Source of the DNA: an uncultured Megasphaera sp.
Lineage (GTDB): Bacteria > Bacillota > Negativicutes > Veillonellales > Megasphaeraceae
DNA: 64,000 nucleotides
Assembly (NCBI GenBank): GCA_934202965.1
Contig: CAKPYN010000002.1
Coordinates: 1-64,000, forward strand
Direction of reading: 5' to 3'
Shown: piece by piece, positions 43,446-52,598 of the stretch
Numbering within the stretch: position 1 is the first letter of the stretch
How the letters are laid out: each line of letters starts with the position of its first letter
Notes under the pieces: model-generated
Databases searched by the model: none
Seen by the model: the letters and a program-made list of their open reading frames with translations, nothing else
What the model was told of the DNA's origin: nothing
Position numbers and translations under genes: made by a program

Positions 43446-44627
43446 GTGAAAGAAGTTGTTATCGTAAGTGCATGCCGTACGGCTATCGGTAAATTTGGCG
43501 GTGGTTTAAAAGACGTTCCGGCTACAGAATTAGGTGCTATCGTTATTAAAGAAGCAATCAACCGTGCAGGCATTGATGCTAATATTGTTGATGAAGTTGT
43601 TATGGGTAACGTTTTACAGGCATCCTTAGGTCAGAACCCTGCTCGTCAGGCTATGATTAAAGCCGGCATGCCTATCGAAACACCGGCTATGACGATTAAT
43701 AAAGTTTGCGGTTCCGGTCTTCGCTGCGTATCCTTGGCAGCTCAGCTCATCAAAGCCGGTGATGCTGATGTAGTTATCGCAGGCGGCATGGAAAACATGT
43801 CTGCAGCTCCTTATGCTATTCCTAAAGCTCGTTATGGCTATCGTATGGGCGACGGCAAATTGATCGACTGCATGATTAAAGATGGTCTTTGGGATGCATT
43901 CAACGATTACCATATGGGTATCACAGCAGAAAATGTTGCTGAAAAATTTGGTGTAACTCGTGAAGATCAGGATAAACTCGGTGTTCGTTCTCAGGTCAAA
44001 GCTTGCGAAGCTATTAAGAGCGGTGCTTTCAAATCTCAGATCGTTCCTGTTACTATTCATGGCCGTAAAGGCGATACCATTTTCGATACTGATGAATTCC
44101 CGCGTGAAGGTTCCACATTGGAAGGCCTCGCTAAATTGAAACCTGCCTTCAAAAAAGGTGGTACCGTAACAGCTGGTAATGCTTCTGGTATCAATGATGG
44201 TGCTGCAGCTTTCGTTGTAATGTCTGCTGATAAAGCAAAAGAACTCGGTCTCAAACCGATGGCTAAAATCGTAAGCTATGCATCTGCTGGCGTAGATCCT
44301 TCCATCATGGGTACGGGCCCTGTTCCTTCTTCTCGCAAAGCATTGGCTAAAGCTAACCTCGAAGTAAAAGACCTCGACCTCGTTGAAGCTAATGAAGCAT
44401 TCGCAGCTCAGGCTGTATACTGCTGCCGTGAACTCGGTTTAGATATGGATAAAGTTAACATCCATGGCGGCGCTATTGCTCTTGGTCATCCAATCGGAGC
44501 TTCCGGTGCTCGTATCCTCGTTACACTTCTCTATGGTTTGAAAGAAGTTGGCGGTAAATACGGTTTGGCTACTCTCTGCATTGGCGGCGGTCAAGGCACA
44601 GCTTGCATCGTAGAAAATATCGACTAA
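43446..44627 (+). CDS. thlA: acetyl-CoA C-acetyltransferase
   Basis: Condenses two acetyl-CoA to acetoacetyl-CoA, the entry to butyrate/caproate-type chain elongation. 393 residues with all catalytic parts: Cys in NKVCGSGLRCV, NEAFAAQ, His in ALGHPIGASGAR and the second Cys in CIGGGQGTA. The start is GTG 43446, eight bases after GAAGGAG. Codon choice is strongly biased compared with neighbours (GCT, GGC, CGT, CTC), so the gene is highly expressed. It is a single gene with a long leader and its own terminator. Confidence 0.96.
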   Translation: MKEVVIVSACRTAIGKFGGGLKDVPATELGAIVIKEAINRAGIDANIVDEVVMGNVLQASLGQNPARQAMIKAGMPIETPAMTINKVCGSGLRCVSLAAQLIKAGDADVVIAGGMENMSAAPYAIPKARYGYRMGDGKLIDCMIKDGLWDAFNDYHMGITAENVAEKFGVTREDQDKLGVRSQVKACEAIKSGAFKSQIVPVTIHGRKGDTIFDTDEFPREGSTLEGLAKLKPAFKKGGTVTAGNASGINDGAAAFVVMSADKAKELGLKPMAKIVSYASAGVDPSIMGTGPVPSSRKALAKANLEVKDLDLVEANEAFAAQAVYCCRELGLDMDKVNIHGGAIALGHPIGASGARILVTLLYGLKEVGGKYGLATLCIGGGQGTACIVENID

Positions 44628-44644
44628 TTCTAACAGTCTAATAT

Positions 44645-44686
44645 AATAAAAGAAACTGTCACGTTCTGTGGCAGTTTCTTTTATTA
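44645..44686 (+). terminator. Terminator of thlA
   Basis: Stem AATAAAAGAAACTG / CAGTTTCTTTTATT; 18 bases after the stop codon. Confidence 0.9.
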
Positions 44687-44926
44687 TGTCATCTTTTTCA
44701 TACCGTATCCCCCCATGGTATTGCCTACTCTATCTGGTATGGTATTTATTTTTGAAAATTAATTTTTGTTATATCTATTACGAATAGATTTCTTTATTTT
44801 AGTTCTATTTTTATATAAAAAAATGGAATGAAAGTATTTTATTTTTTCTATAAAAATGATAGAATTAACTAGCTAAAAACATACATATTAGCACTATAAA
44901 AAAATATACTGAAAGAAGGACTGATA

Positions 44927-46258
44927 ATGAAAACTACCCGTCGTAAAATGTCTCTAGTGCAGCTCACCTTTGTCACAGCTGCCAATATGTTAGGTGCCGG
45001 CATTATAATGCTGCCAACCAAACTTGCCGAAGTCGGTACTATCTCCATTATTTCCTGGATTATTACATCACTCGGCTCTTTAGCCCTGGCCATGACGTTT
45101 GCCCGATGTGGCATGTTTACAACGAAGCCTGGCGGAATGGGCGGTTATTCCGAATACGCCTTTGGGCGAATAGGACATTTTATGGCAAATTATGCCTATG
45201 CTGTTTCCATCGTTATTGCAAATGTGGCGATCGCTATTTCTGCAGTTGGATATGGCGCCGGTTTTCTCGGTGCATCGTTTTCGCCACTGCAAACATGTTT
45301 ATATACAATAGCACTGCTTTGGATTGCTGCTGCTTTGAATTTTAGCGGTTCACGGTATTCCGGCAAGCTCAGTACCGTAACCATCTGGGGAGCAATTATT
45401 CCCGTACTAGGAATTTCTCTGATCGGCTGGTATTGGTTCGACCCTTCTATTTGGATCGCCTCTTGGAATCCGGGAAATGTCGGCTTTTCAGATGCTGTTG
45501 GTAATTCCATTGCCTTGACGCTTTGGTCATTTCTTGGATTAGAATCGGCAGCCGTCAATATGGATGCCGTAGAAAACCCACAGCGTTCCGTCCCGATTGC
45601 GACGTTTGTCAGCACGCTTGGTGTAGCTATCATTTACGTCGCTTCTACCAATGTCATTGCCGGCGTTGTACCCAATGCAGAAATCTTGAGTTCCAGTGCG
45701 CCTTTTGGTCTAGCATTTACGTATATGCTTGGTTCTACAGCCGGAAAGATCGTCATGGGACTTATGGTTTTTTCCTGTGCCGGTTCATTGCTTTCTTGGC
45801 AGTTTACGTTAGCACGTGTGTTCAAAACCAGTGCGCAACGCGGATTATTTCCTAAAGTATTTGCTAAAGTAACCGATGCTGATGTGCCTGTAAAAGGCAT
45901 AATCGTCATCCTCATTATGCAGAGTTTTCTATCTCTGATGACTATCAGCCCCACATTAGCTGCTCAATTTGAACTATTAGCTAATTTGGCAGTTGTAACC
46001 AACGTAATTCCCTATATTCTTTGTGCCGCTGCATTGAAATCCATTTTGGTCAAAGAACAGATTCCAAATACGGTTTGTAATCATAATTCCTCTATCTTTT
46101 TATCCGGCGTATCTATTATTTATTGTATTTACGCATTGACGACAACAGACGGCATTACGTTTTTCAGCGGCTGTCTAGCAGCTTTTGCCGGCTGGCTCAT
46201 CTATATGATCCGATTTAACATTATGAAACAGCCTATGCTGCAAGAACAATCTAAATAA
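44927..46258 (+). CDS. potE: PotE-like putrescine-ornithine antiporter
   Basis: A 443-residue APC-superfamily transporter with about 12 helices. It is strikingly close to enterobacterial PotE: NMLGAGIIMLPTKLAEVGTI, TTKPGGMGGYSEYAFGRIGH, WSFLGLESAAVNMDAVENP and NVIAGVVPNAE. PotE exchanges putrescine for ornithine or takes up putrescine. No ornithine decarboxylase (SpeC/SpeF) is adjacent, which is unusual. AAGGAC precedes the ATG. The similarity to a proteobacterial protein suggests transfer, though the whole family should be compared first. Confidence 0.93.
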   Translation: MKTTRRKMSLVQLTFVTAANMLGAGIIMLPTKLAEVGTISIISWIITSLGSLALAMTFARCGMFTTKPGGMGGYSEYAFGRIGHFMANYAYAVSIVIANVAIAISAVGYGAGFLGASFSPLQTCLYTIALLWIAAALNFSGSRYSGKLSTVTIWGAIIPVLGISLIGWYWFDPSIWIASWNPGNVGFSDAVGNSIALTLWSFLGLESAAVNMDAVENPQRSVPIATFVSTLGVAIIYVASTNVIAGVVPNAEILSSSAPFGLAFTYMLGSTAGKIVMGLMVFSCAGSLLSWQFTLARVFKTSAQRGLFPKVFAKVTDADVPVKGIIVILIMQSFLSLMTISPTLAAQFELLANLAVVTNVIPYILCAAALKSILVKEQIPNTVCNHNSSIFLSGVSIIYCIYALTTTDGITFFSGCLAAFAGWLIYMIRFNIMKQPMLQEQSK

Positions 46259-46269
46259 CGCAGGTATAT

Positions 46270-46318
46270 AAATACCCCCTATTCAATCATCGCGTCTTGA
46301 ATAGGGGGTATTTTTTTA
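46270..46318 (+). terminator. Terminator of potE
   Basis: Stem AAATACCCCCTATTCAA / TTGAATAGGGGGTATTT followed by T. Confidence 0.93.
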
Positions 46319-46410
46319 TCGTTTGATAAAAGAAAAGGATACAGACGGTATGGCTCCTTCTGTATCCATTGCTGAATCATATATCATAAATAATAACTTA
46401 TTTACTTATA

Positions 46411-47661
46411 TTACCAAGCTGCCGGCAATAAACCGCAAATACTTAACAATGCATATATACCTGCACTCATAAAGACAGCTACGACTAACCATTGTATCAT
46501 AGGATGCGCAATCCAGCCGCATTTCCAGACGGGATTGACATTTCCCCATTTACGGGCACGGCGCAGCATAACAACCGGCAGGATGGACATAATAATCCCG
46601 CCAAATGTTCCTGCACAAAAAATAGCATTGACAAAACTAACTAAACCGCTATATGCCAAAATAAACGGCGGTACAGCAATCGTTACTAAACAGAATGCTC
46701 GCGTTTTGTAATTCGTTTCTGATGCAAAGCCCAAGCGATCTACCATATTGGTCAAAAAGCTTTCCGCGATGGCCCAATAGGATGTCAGCATGGCGCAAAA
46801 GGCAAATAAATTCACGACAATAAAGAAAATCTGATGTCCCAAGGCTTTTCCCCATGCCAGTGACGCTACTTCCGTAATTTCATGTACAGGCAGCATTAAA
46901 AAGACTGCAAACGGCACAATCGCTAAAATAAGCAGGGAAATAATAAATGCCACTACGATAGACGGCACCACTTGCTGCGGCCGATGGGATAATCCACGTG
47001 ACAGCTCCGGTACAATATACTGCACGGCATAACAAAAAACAGTAATATTAAATACAGGAACGGCATATTTCCAGTTCGTATACAGAATATCCGCTACCGG
47101 GACGGTTGCTGACAAAAAGGAACCGCCAACCAATAAAACCAGCAACACAATCATACCGCTGCTAAGAAATTTTTCTGCTACGCCTGTTGCTTTCAATCCC
47201 AGCCAAACAATCATAGTCGCCGGCAGGGCAAACAACAAACTTCCCATCTGTACAGAAATTCCAAACAACTCACTCAAAATCTTACCGCAGCCGCTCGTAT
47301 ACGCAATGAGACTGCAAAACGAAGTCGCTCCTACGGAAAAGAAAATAGCCCAAGAGCCAATTTTCCCTACATACCGTTGTGCCAATCCGGAAAGCTGAAG
47401 CGGCTCTTTGGTACGCATTGTCGTTTCGACAACATACAACATGGAAACTAAAGAAAAAAATCCGGCTATAACAAGCCATGTGACTAATACAGGCCATCCG
47501 GCACTGCGGGACGCATATGCCAACCCCAGTACACCGGAACCGATGGTAGACCCGACAACAAGCATCGTAGCCTCCCAAAACGTAAGGCGATGAATCTTGA
47601 GTGCTCCTTCTTTTTTAGCAGCACTCACTGCAACTTTGTCCAACTCGTTCACATATTCCAT
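46411..47661 (-). CDS. aromatic amino acid permease (HAAAP/Trp-Tyr type)
   Basis: A 416-residue membrane protein with about 11 helices. It has FWEATMLVVGSTIGSGVLGLAYA, the substrate-site glycine-rich first helix of the hydroxy/aromatic amino acid permease family, and FAFCAMLTSYWAIAESFL. It should import tyrosine, tryptophan or a related amino acid with protons. It follows the Cys/Met PLP enzyme gene on the same strand but is separated by a terminator, so it is probably transcribed separately. Confidence 0.85.
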   Translation of the reverse strand: MEYVNELDKVAVSAAKKEGALKIHRLTFWEATMLVVGSTIGSGVLGLAYASRSAGWPVLVTWLVIAGFFSLVSMLYVVETTMRTKEPLQLSGLAQRYVGKIGSWAIFFSVGATSFCSLIAYTSGCGKILSELFGISVQMGSLLFALPATMIVWLGLKATGVAEKFLSSGMIVLLVLLVGGSFLSATVPVADILYTNWKYAVPVFNITVFCYAVQYIVPELSRGLSHRPQQVVPSIVVAFIISLLILAIVPFAVFLMLPVHEITEVASLAWGKALGHQIFFIVVNLFAFCAMLTSYWAIAESFLTNMVDRLGFASETNYKTRAFCLVTIAVPPFILAYSGLVSFVNAIFCAGTFGGIIMSILPVVMLRRARKWGNVNPVWKCGWIAHPMIQWLVVAVFMSAGIYALLSICGLLPAAW

Positions 47662-47806
47662 GATAAGATAACACCCTTTCTGTGTAATATGTTACATGAT
47701 GTCAGCATTTCGCTTTATTATATACTAGTTGCATAAAATCCGCAAGAATGAATGAATTTATATGCTTATATTTTATATGTATCTATAGGATAACGGTATA
47801 TATAAA

Positions 47807-47857
47807 ATGAAACGAGTGACTCCGATTGCTTTTCAGCACAGAGTCACTCGTTTCTAT
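47807..47857 (-). terminator. Terminator of the Cys/Met PLP enzyme gene
   Basis: Fourteen-base-pair stem GAAACGAGTGACTC / GAGTCACTCGTTTC, 20 bases after the stop on the minus strand. The following T run is poor. Confidence 0.8.
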
Positions 47858-47873
47858 ATAGATAATATTACTG

Positions 47874-49088
47874 TTACACCTTTTCCAAAGCCTGTCCCAA
47901 ATCGGCAATAATGTCTTCTGCATCTTCCAGGCCGACGGACATACGAATCATACCATCTGTAATACCGGCAGCTTCCCGTACTTCTTTCGGTATCATCGTA
48001 TGCGTCATGGCAGCAGCCTGTTCTACTAAGGTTTCGGTATCGCCTAAGCTGACTGCCAATGTACAAAGTTTTAAGCTGTTAATAAAGCGTTTACCCGCTT
48101 CTAGGCCGCCTTTGACATCAAAGGTCATCATGCCGCCACCGCCGCGCATTTGTTTTTTTGCCAAGTCGTACTGCGGATTGGATGGCAAAAAGGGATAGCG
48201 AACAATATCAATTTTAGGATGTTGTTCTAAGTACTGAGCAATTTTTAAAGCATTTTCATTATATTGCTTCATACGAACAGACAGTGTTTTTAATCCTCTC
48301 GTTGCCAAAAATGCCACAAATGGCGACATAACCGCACCAAAGTGCATTAAGGTACCTAAACGGCACTGCCGTAAAAATTCTTCATCATTGGAAATAACGG
48401 CACCGCCTAGCAAATCGCCATGACCGCCAATATATTTGGTAACACTTTGTACAACCCAATCTGCTCCTAAATCCAACGGATTCGTGTTATACGGCGTAGC
48501 AAATGTGTTATCAATACCAACTTTGACACCATGCGCATGAGCAATTTCTACTACTTTAGCAATATCTACCAATACCATGGTAGGATTTGCCGGTGTTTCA
48601 ATATAAATCAATTTCGTATTTTTCTTAATTTTAGCTTCTAATTCTTCCAAATGCAGCGGATCGAATGTATCAACTTCTACACCAAAGCGAGGAAGAAAAT
48701 CGCTGGTTACATCTTCTGTACCGGAATATTTAGCTTTACAGAAAACAGCATGGTCTCCGGCTCTGACACTCATAAAAATCGCACCCGATACAGCACCCAT
48801 TCCAGATGCATAGGACACGGCCCCTACCCCATGTTCAGCTTCTGCCAATTTTTTTTCAAAATAATCATTGCTTGGATTCGTAATGCGGCTGTACGCAAAA
48901 CTAGCTGCGTAATCATCACAAGCCTGTACTGCATCATCTGTCGAATCAAAATAAAATGTCGATGTCTGATAAATCGGCGGAATCAATGATCCATACATAT
49001 CCCGTGGTTCGCCACCGTGTACGTTCACCGTTGCCGGTCCATAGTCTTTACGGTTGAATTCGGGATGTCTCATCACACTTAAACTCAT
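47874..49088 (-). CDS. Cys/Met metabolism PLP-dependent enzyme (cystathionine/methionine gamma-lyase family)
   Basis: A 404-residue fold-type I PLP enzyme. It shows PPIYQTSTF, YSRITNPS, the cofactor region SYASGMGAVSGAI, DNTFATPYN and the PLP Lys in SVTKYIGGHGD. Close family members are methionine gamma-lyases, cystathionine lyases and O-acetylhomoserine sulfhydrylases. The cysteine that marks true methionine gamma-lyases (Tyr-Gly-Cys-Thr) is replaced: here Tyr-Ser-Gly-Thr. The exact reaction is thus open. A TetR regulator gene lies upstream on the same strand and a symmetric operator covers the promoter region. Confidence 0.88.
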   Translation of the reverse strand: MSLSVMRHPEFNRKDYGPATVNVHGGEPRDMYGSLIPPIYQTSTFYFDSTDDAVQACDDYAASFAYSRITNPSNDYFEKKLAEAEHGVGAVSYASGMGAVSGAIFMSVRAGDHAVFCKAKYSGTEDVTSDFLPRFGVEVDTFDPLHLEELEAKIKKNTKLIYIETPANPTMVLVDIAKVVEIAHAHGVKVGIDNTFATPYNTNPLDLGADWVVQSVTKYIGGHGDLLGGAVISNDEEFLRQCRLGTLMHFGAVMSPFVAFLATRGLKTLSVRMKQYNENALKIAQYLEQHPKIDIVRYPFLPSNPQYDLAKKQMRGGGGMMTFDVKGGLEAGKRFINSLKLCTLAVSLGDTETLVEQAAAMTHTMIPKEVREAAGITDGMIRMSVGLEDAEDIIADLGQALEKV

Positions 49089-49118
49089 ATATAAATTCCC
49101 CCTATGGTCATAAAACGT

Positions 49119-49151
49119 TACTCTAGAGCAATTATCTAGAGCGTCACTCTA
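49119..49151 (-). promoter_or_regulatory. Symmetric operator ahead of the Cys/Met PLP enzyme
   Basis: Two adjoining dyads on the minus strand, TAGAG-TGACG-CTCTA and GCTCTAGAGTAA, share the element CTCTAGA. They overlap a weak promoter (TTGTTC and TAGATA, 18 bp). A good target for the TetR regulator encoded upstream. Confidence 0.5.
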
Positions 49152-49209
49152 ATTATGAACAAAATAATACGCCTTTCTATCTTAAAAGTCAAGGTAAAAC
49201 GACGTTTTT

Positions 49210-49821
49210 TTATTTTGTTTTTATAAAGGTATGCAGCAGTCTTGGCATATACTTTTGACATAAATGAATCGTTTCATGCCGCGCTTTCGTTTGAGACCAT
49301 TCATAAATCAACGTACGTACCATCATAAAGAGATAATCCGCTGTATCCTCTACGGACGTAGCCCTATCCATTGTCCCAGCCTGCTGTGCTGCTTCAATAA
49401 AACTACGTAAATTTTTATAAAACGGCACATGCGTCCATGTATGTTCCTGTTCGTAAATATGTTCAAACGCTTCATATACGTGATATGAAAATACTTCGCC
49501 CGCATCAGCCCATATATCTCCATACGTATCTAAATACTGAAAGAGATAGGGATAGGGATTCTGTACTTTTTCATCCAGTTGTTCTAAGATTTCTGGCTGC
49601 GGTGTTTTCGCAATATCTACACATATATCCAACAGCATGGCTTCTTTATTTTTAAAATGATAGTACAATGAACCCATCGGCAGCTGTGCTGCGTCACTAA
49701 TATCCCGCATGGATGTCATTTCATATCCTTTTTGTGCAAACAACGCTTTCGCTGCTTCCAAAATCCGCTGTCGATTGGCTTCCGTCTGTTCTTGCCGTTT
49801 TCCCTTCTTTATTTTTTCCAT
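49210..49821 (-). CDS. TetR/AcrR-family transcriptional regulator
   Basis: A 203-residue repressor. The N-terminal helix-turn-helix reads ILEAAKALFAQKGYEMTSMRDISDAAQLPMGSLYYHFKNKEAML in family-typical order; the C-terminal ligand domain is less conserved (DTADYLFMMVRTLIYEW). It lies between the two membrane-protein genes and the Cys/Met PLP enzyme, all on the same strand, and could control either. Ligand unknown. Confidence 0.92.
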   Translation of the reverse strand: MEKIKKGKRQEQTEANRQRILEAAKALFAQKGYEMTSMRDISDAAQLPMGSLYYHFKNKEAMLLDICVDIAKTPQPEILEQLDEKVQNPYPYLFQYLDTYGDIWADAGEVFSYHVYEAFEHIYEQEHTWTHVPFYKNLRSFIEAAQQAGTMDRATSVEDTADYLFMMVRTLIYEWSQTKARHETIHLCQKYMPRLLHTFIKTK

Positions 49822-49855
49822 GGCGTCCCTCCGAATGCTCTTATTACAGCATCCA

Positions 49856-50713
49856 CTATATCACGTTACGAATCCCCATCATGATGACATTGCTGACAGC
49901 AATCGAGGCAACTAACAAACCGCTGGCTGTAACAAATGGCGTAATAAATACAAGTATATTGTTTTGTGAAATAGGCATGCACTGAAAGACGACCGTACTA
50001 AAAATTTTGGCATCATTCATAAACAAAAGGTACAAACAGCTTGCCCAAACTAGCACCATCCATATAATGCGCAAAACCTGCAGGCACCGTTCTTTCCGCG
50101 GTAATTCTTTGTTGGGAAAAAAATAAAATGCTATTACAGCTACGGCAATAATACCGATAGCCATAAACCCAAATCCGATAATTCCCAACATGCCAATAAT
50201 CAGGCTTTGCGTAATATTTCCTGCAATGGCCGGAAACAACAGCATTCCCATCAATGCACACGGCAAGGGAAAACTATATAATACGGGATCCAAAAATTCC
50301 GAATACCAATGGCGATGCGTATGTTTCTGCCAACAGGCTATTCCCCATGAAGCAGCCGATTGACAAATAACCGTACCTATCATCCAAGCCGTAAATGCCA
50401 GCACCCTTGGTATATATTCCTGCCAAAATGAATAGGACATGAGCCCATTTAATATGCCAATCGCAATGAGCAATATAATGATACTGCCATACAGTATCGA
50501 GCCAACTGGCGCATAAATTGACGAACCATGCCGTTTCATCTGCCGCAGCCGCATCGTTACAGGCATGCTCAACGATAAGACTAAAAATACAAGCAAAGAC
50601 AGCGGCGCAAAAAAGCTTCTATCCGATACAAATGCACCAAACGGTATGGGCAGTATCCATATGGCCAGCTGCAATACAGCTCGGATTTTTTTTTGTTTTA
50701 TCATGCGTATCAT
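49856..50713 (-). CDS. internally duplicated multi-pass membrane protein, unknown function
   Basis: A 285-residue protein with eight or so membrane helices, in two similar halves. Half 1 has WILPIPFGAFVSD, SLLVFLVLSLSMP and SFWQEYIPRVLAF; half 2 has LYSFPLPCALMG, WMVLVWASCLYLLFMND and ISQNNILVFITPF. Both resemble the single 140-residue unit encoded just upstream (50718-51140). I recognise no named family. ATG 50713 follows AGAAGG; an earlier ATG at 50761 overlaps the upstream gene. Four bases separate the two genes. Confidence 0.7.
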   Translation of the reverse strand: MIRMIKQKKIRAVLQLAIWILPIPFGAFVSDRSFFAPLSLLVFLVLSLSMPVTMRLRQMKRHGSSIYAPVGSILYGSIIILLIAIGILNGLMSYSFWQEYIPRVLAFTAWMIGTVICQSAASWGIACWQKHTHRHWYSEFLDPVLYSFPLPCALMGMLLFPAIAGNITQSLIIGMLGIIGFGFMAIGIIAVAVIAFYFFPNKELPRKERCLQVLRIIWMVLVWASCLYLLFMNDAKIFSTVVFQCMPISQNNILVFITPFVTASGLLVASIAVSNVIMMGIRNVI

Positions 50714-50717
50714 GCGT

Positions 50718-51140
50718 TTACCTTCTTTCTGCCGACAGTCTTCCCATACAAGATACACCATATGCCAGCAGCATGGTTACACAAACTTTTGCATACATGC
50801 CGATAATAAAGAGAATATCTCGGCCAATCGTAGGCCATTCCCAAAATGACGATGTTTTCCATATATCTCCCATAAACGCGCTAAATGCTGCAAATGCTGC
50901 CGATACAATTACCCACATGATCACAAACGCCGTTCGGCTAATGGTCCGCTGCTGTGTTCCAAATATTGCTTCTTTAGATCCTAAATACGCCCAAGGAATA
51001 CATAACGACAATACAGCGTAACTAATAAACGCTACAGCAGCACTCGAACCATTATGTATCGTATACGAACCAATCGGAATCGGAATAATAAAGAAACACA
51101 TACGCACACATTGACGCAAAATATCGCGACATCCACTCAT
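50718..51140 (-). CDS. four-helix membrane protein, half-size relative of the downstream gene
   Basis: A 140-residue protein with four predicted helices: FFIIPIPIGSYTIH, VAFISYAVLSLCIPW, IMWVIVSAAFAAFSAFMGD and GRDILFIIGMYAKVCVTM. The motifs IPIPxG, VLSLxxP and FMxD recur in the downstream 285-residue protein. ATG 51140 is set by GGAGG; the long upstream frame to 51314 has no support. Function unknown; a membrane complex with the downstream protein is plausible. Confidence 0.7.
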   Translation of the reverse strand: MSGCRDILRQCVRMCFFIIPIPIGSYTIHNGSSAAVAFISYAVLSLCIPWAYLGSKEAIFGTQQRTISRTAFVIMWVIVSAAFAAFSAFMGDIWKTSSFWEWPTIGRDILFIIGMYAKVCVTMLLAYGVSCMGRLSAERR

Positions 51141-51318
51141 GAAGCTACCTCCAAACTCATTAGACACTCTTATTCTAATAAGTAAGTATATCATAGTTTT
51201 GCATTCATGAATAGCAGAATCCCTAACCCGTTCTATTGCGAAAAATACGGGTCTTGTGTACAATAAAAGAGAATATAGGTAATTATTAGTTAACGTACAG
51301 AAAGGTATATACAATATT

Positions 51319-52581
51319 ATGTCAAAAAATTTTCAATCTCTCGGCATTTCTCTGCAACTTGCAGAATTGCTGCATAAACAGGGTGTTAATGAGCCAACGG
51401 CCGTACAGGCACAGGCTATTCCGGCAGTATTTAAAGGACGGGATATGTTGGCCCAGGCCCAAACCGGTACTGGTAAAACATTCGCATTTCTGCTGCCTTC
51501 GCTGCAACAAGTCAAACCCGATGTCCATATGGAACAAGTATTGATTGTCGCACCGACGCGAGAACTGGCCAAACAAATTGCAGACGTCGCCGGTACGCTG
51601 GCTCCGTCACTGCAAGTCGATGTATTGAGCTTGATTGGCGGCAAAACCATTGAAAATCAGCTGCAAAAATTACAACGTCATCCTCACATCATTATCGGAA
51701 CGCCCGGACGTCTTCTCGATCATTGCCGTCGCAACTCGTTAGATCTTAGCGGCGTGAAACGGGTTATTGTTGATGAAGCCGATCAAATGCTGCAAGCTGG
51801 TTTTCTGGAAGATGTCGATACATTAATCAGCATGACACCCAAACGCCGGCAAATTTTATTTTTCTCTGCGACCGTGCCGGATAAAATCAAAGGATTAGCT
51901 AAAAAACATATGCGCAATCCATTGGTCTTAAACATTCTAGAAGGTAAAACCATTGCGCTGGAACAAATTGAACAACGTATTTACATGCTCAGTGAAGAAC
52001 GCAAATTCTCTAAACTCTGTCAAATGCTTCGCGATATGAATCCATATTTGGCTATCGTATTCTGCAACACAAAAGAACGTACCTCTCAGCTGGCTGGTAA
52101 ACTCATTGCCGAAGGGTTTAATATTGGCGAATTACACGGCGATATGTCCCAAGGACGGCGGACACAGGTTTTGCGTGATTTTGCCAAAGCAAAGACACAG
52201 ATTTTAGTTGCCACCGATATCGCCGCACGCGGTATCGATATTGAAGGCATTACGCACGTCTTCAACTACGACGTGCCTCATGATGTCGATTACTATATTC
52301 ATCGTATTGGACGTACAGGCCGCGCCGGAAATGAAGGAATTTCTATCATGTTTGCCGTGCCGGGAGATGAAAATTGGGTTCGCCGTATTGAACACAATAT
52401 TCACGCTACCATTACAAAGTATACAGCAAATGGCCAAGTAAAGGTAAAAGCAAGTTCCCAGCCGCCAAAGAAAAAGAAAAAATTCAAAGATAAGCTTCCG
52501 GCTAGTACCTATCAGACAACAAAAAGCAAACGTCATAAAACATTGCACAAAGGCGGGGATAATCGACGCCGCCGTTCCTAA
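51319..52581 (+). CDS. DEAD-box RNA helicase
   Basis: A 420-residue ATP-dependent RNA helicase, probably of the CshA/CshB or RhlE group. All motifs are present: Q motif (EPTAVQAQAIP), AQTGTGKT, PTRELAKQ, GTPGRLLDH, VDEAD, SAT, VFCNTKERT, VATDIAARGIDI and HRIGRTGRAG. The C-terminal 60 residues are very basic (PPKKKKKFKDK, RRRRS), an RNA-binding tail. It helps in ribosome assembly or mRNA turnover. It is followed after 17 bases by a lipoprotein gene. Confidence 0.95.
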   Translation: MSKNFQSLGISLQLAELLHKQGVNEPTAVQAQAIPAVFKGRDMLAQAQTGTGKTFAFLLPSLQQVKPDVHMEQVLIVAPTRELAKQIADVAGTLAPSLQVDVLSLIGGKTIENQLQKLQRHPHIIIGTPGRLLDHCRRNSLDLSGVKRVIVDEADQMLQAGFLEDVDTLISMTPKRRQILFFSATVPDKIKGLAKKHMRNPLVLNILEGKTIALEQIEQRIYMLSEERKFSKLCQMLRDMNPYLAIVFCNTKERTSQLAGKLIAEGFNIGELHGDMSQGRRTQVLRDFAKAKTQILVATDIAARGIDIEGITHVFNYDVPHDVDYYIHRIGRTGRAGNEGISIMFAVPGDENWVRRIEHNIHATITKYTANGQVKVKASSQPPKKKKKFKDKLPASTYQTTKSKRHKTLHKGGDNRRRRS

Positions 52582-52598
52582 CGACAGGAGGGGTTTAT

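Noticed and set aside
49089..49209. Possible SAM or T-box leader ahead of the Cys/Met PLP enzyme
   Set aside because: The gap is short, has no antiterminator pair or T-box sequence, and is better explained by a symmetric protein operator.
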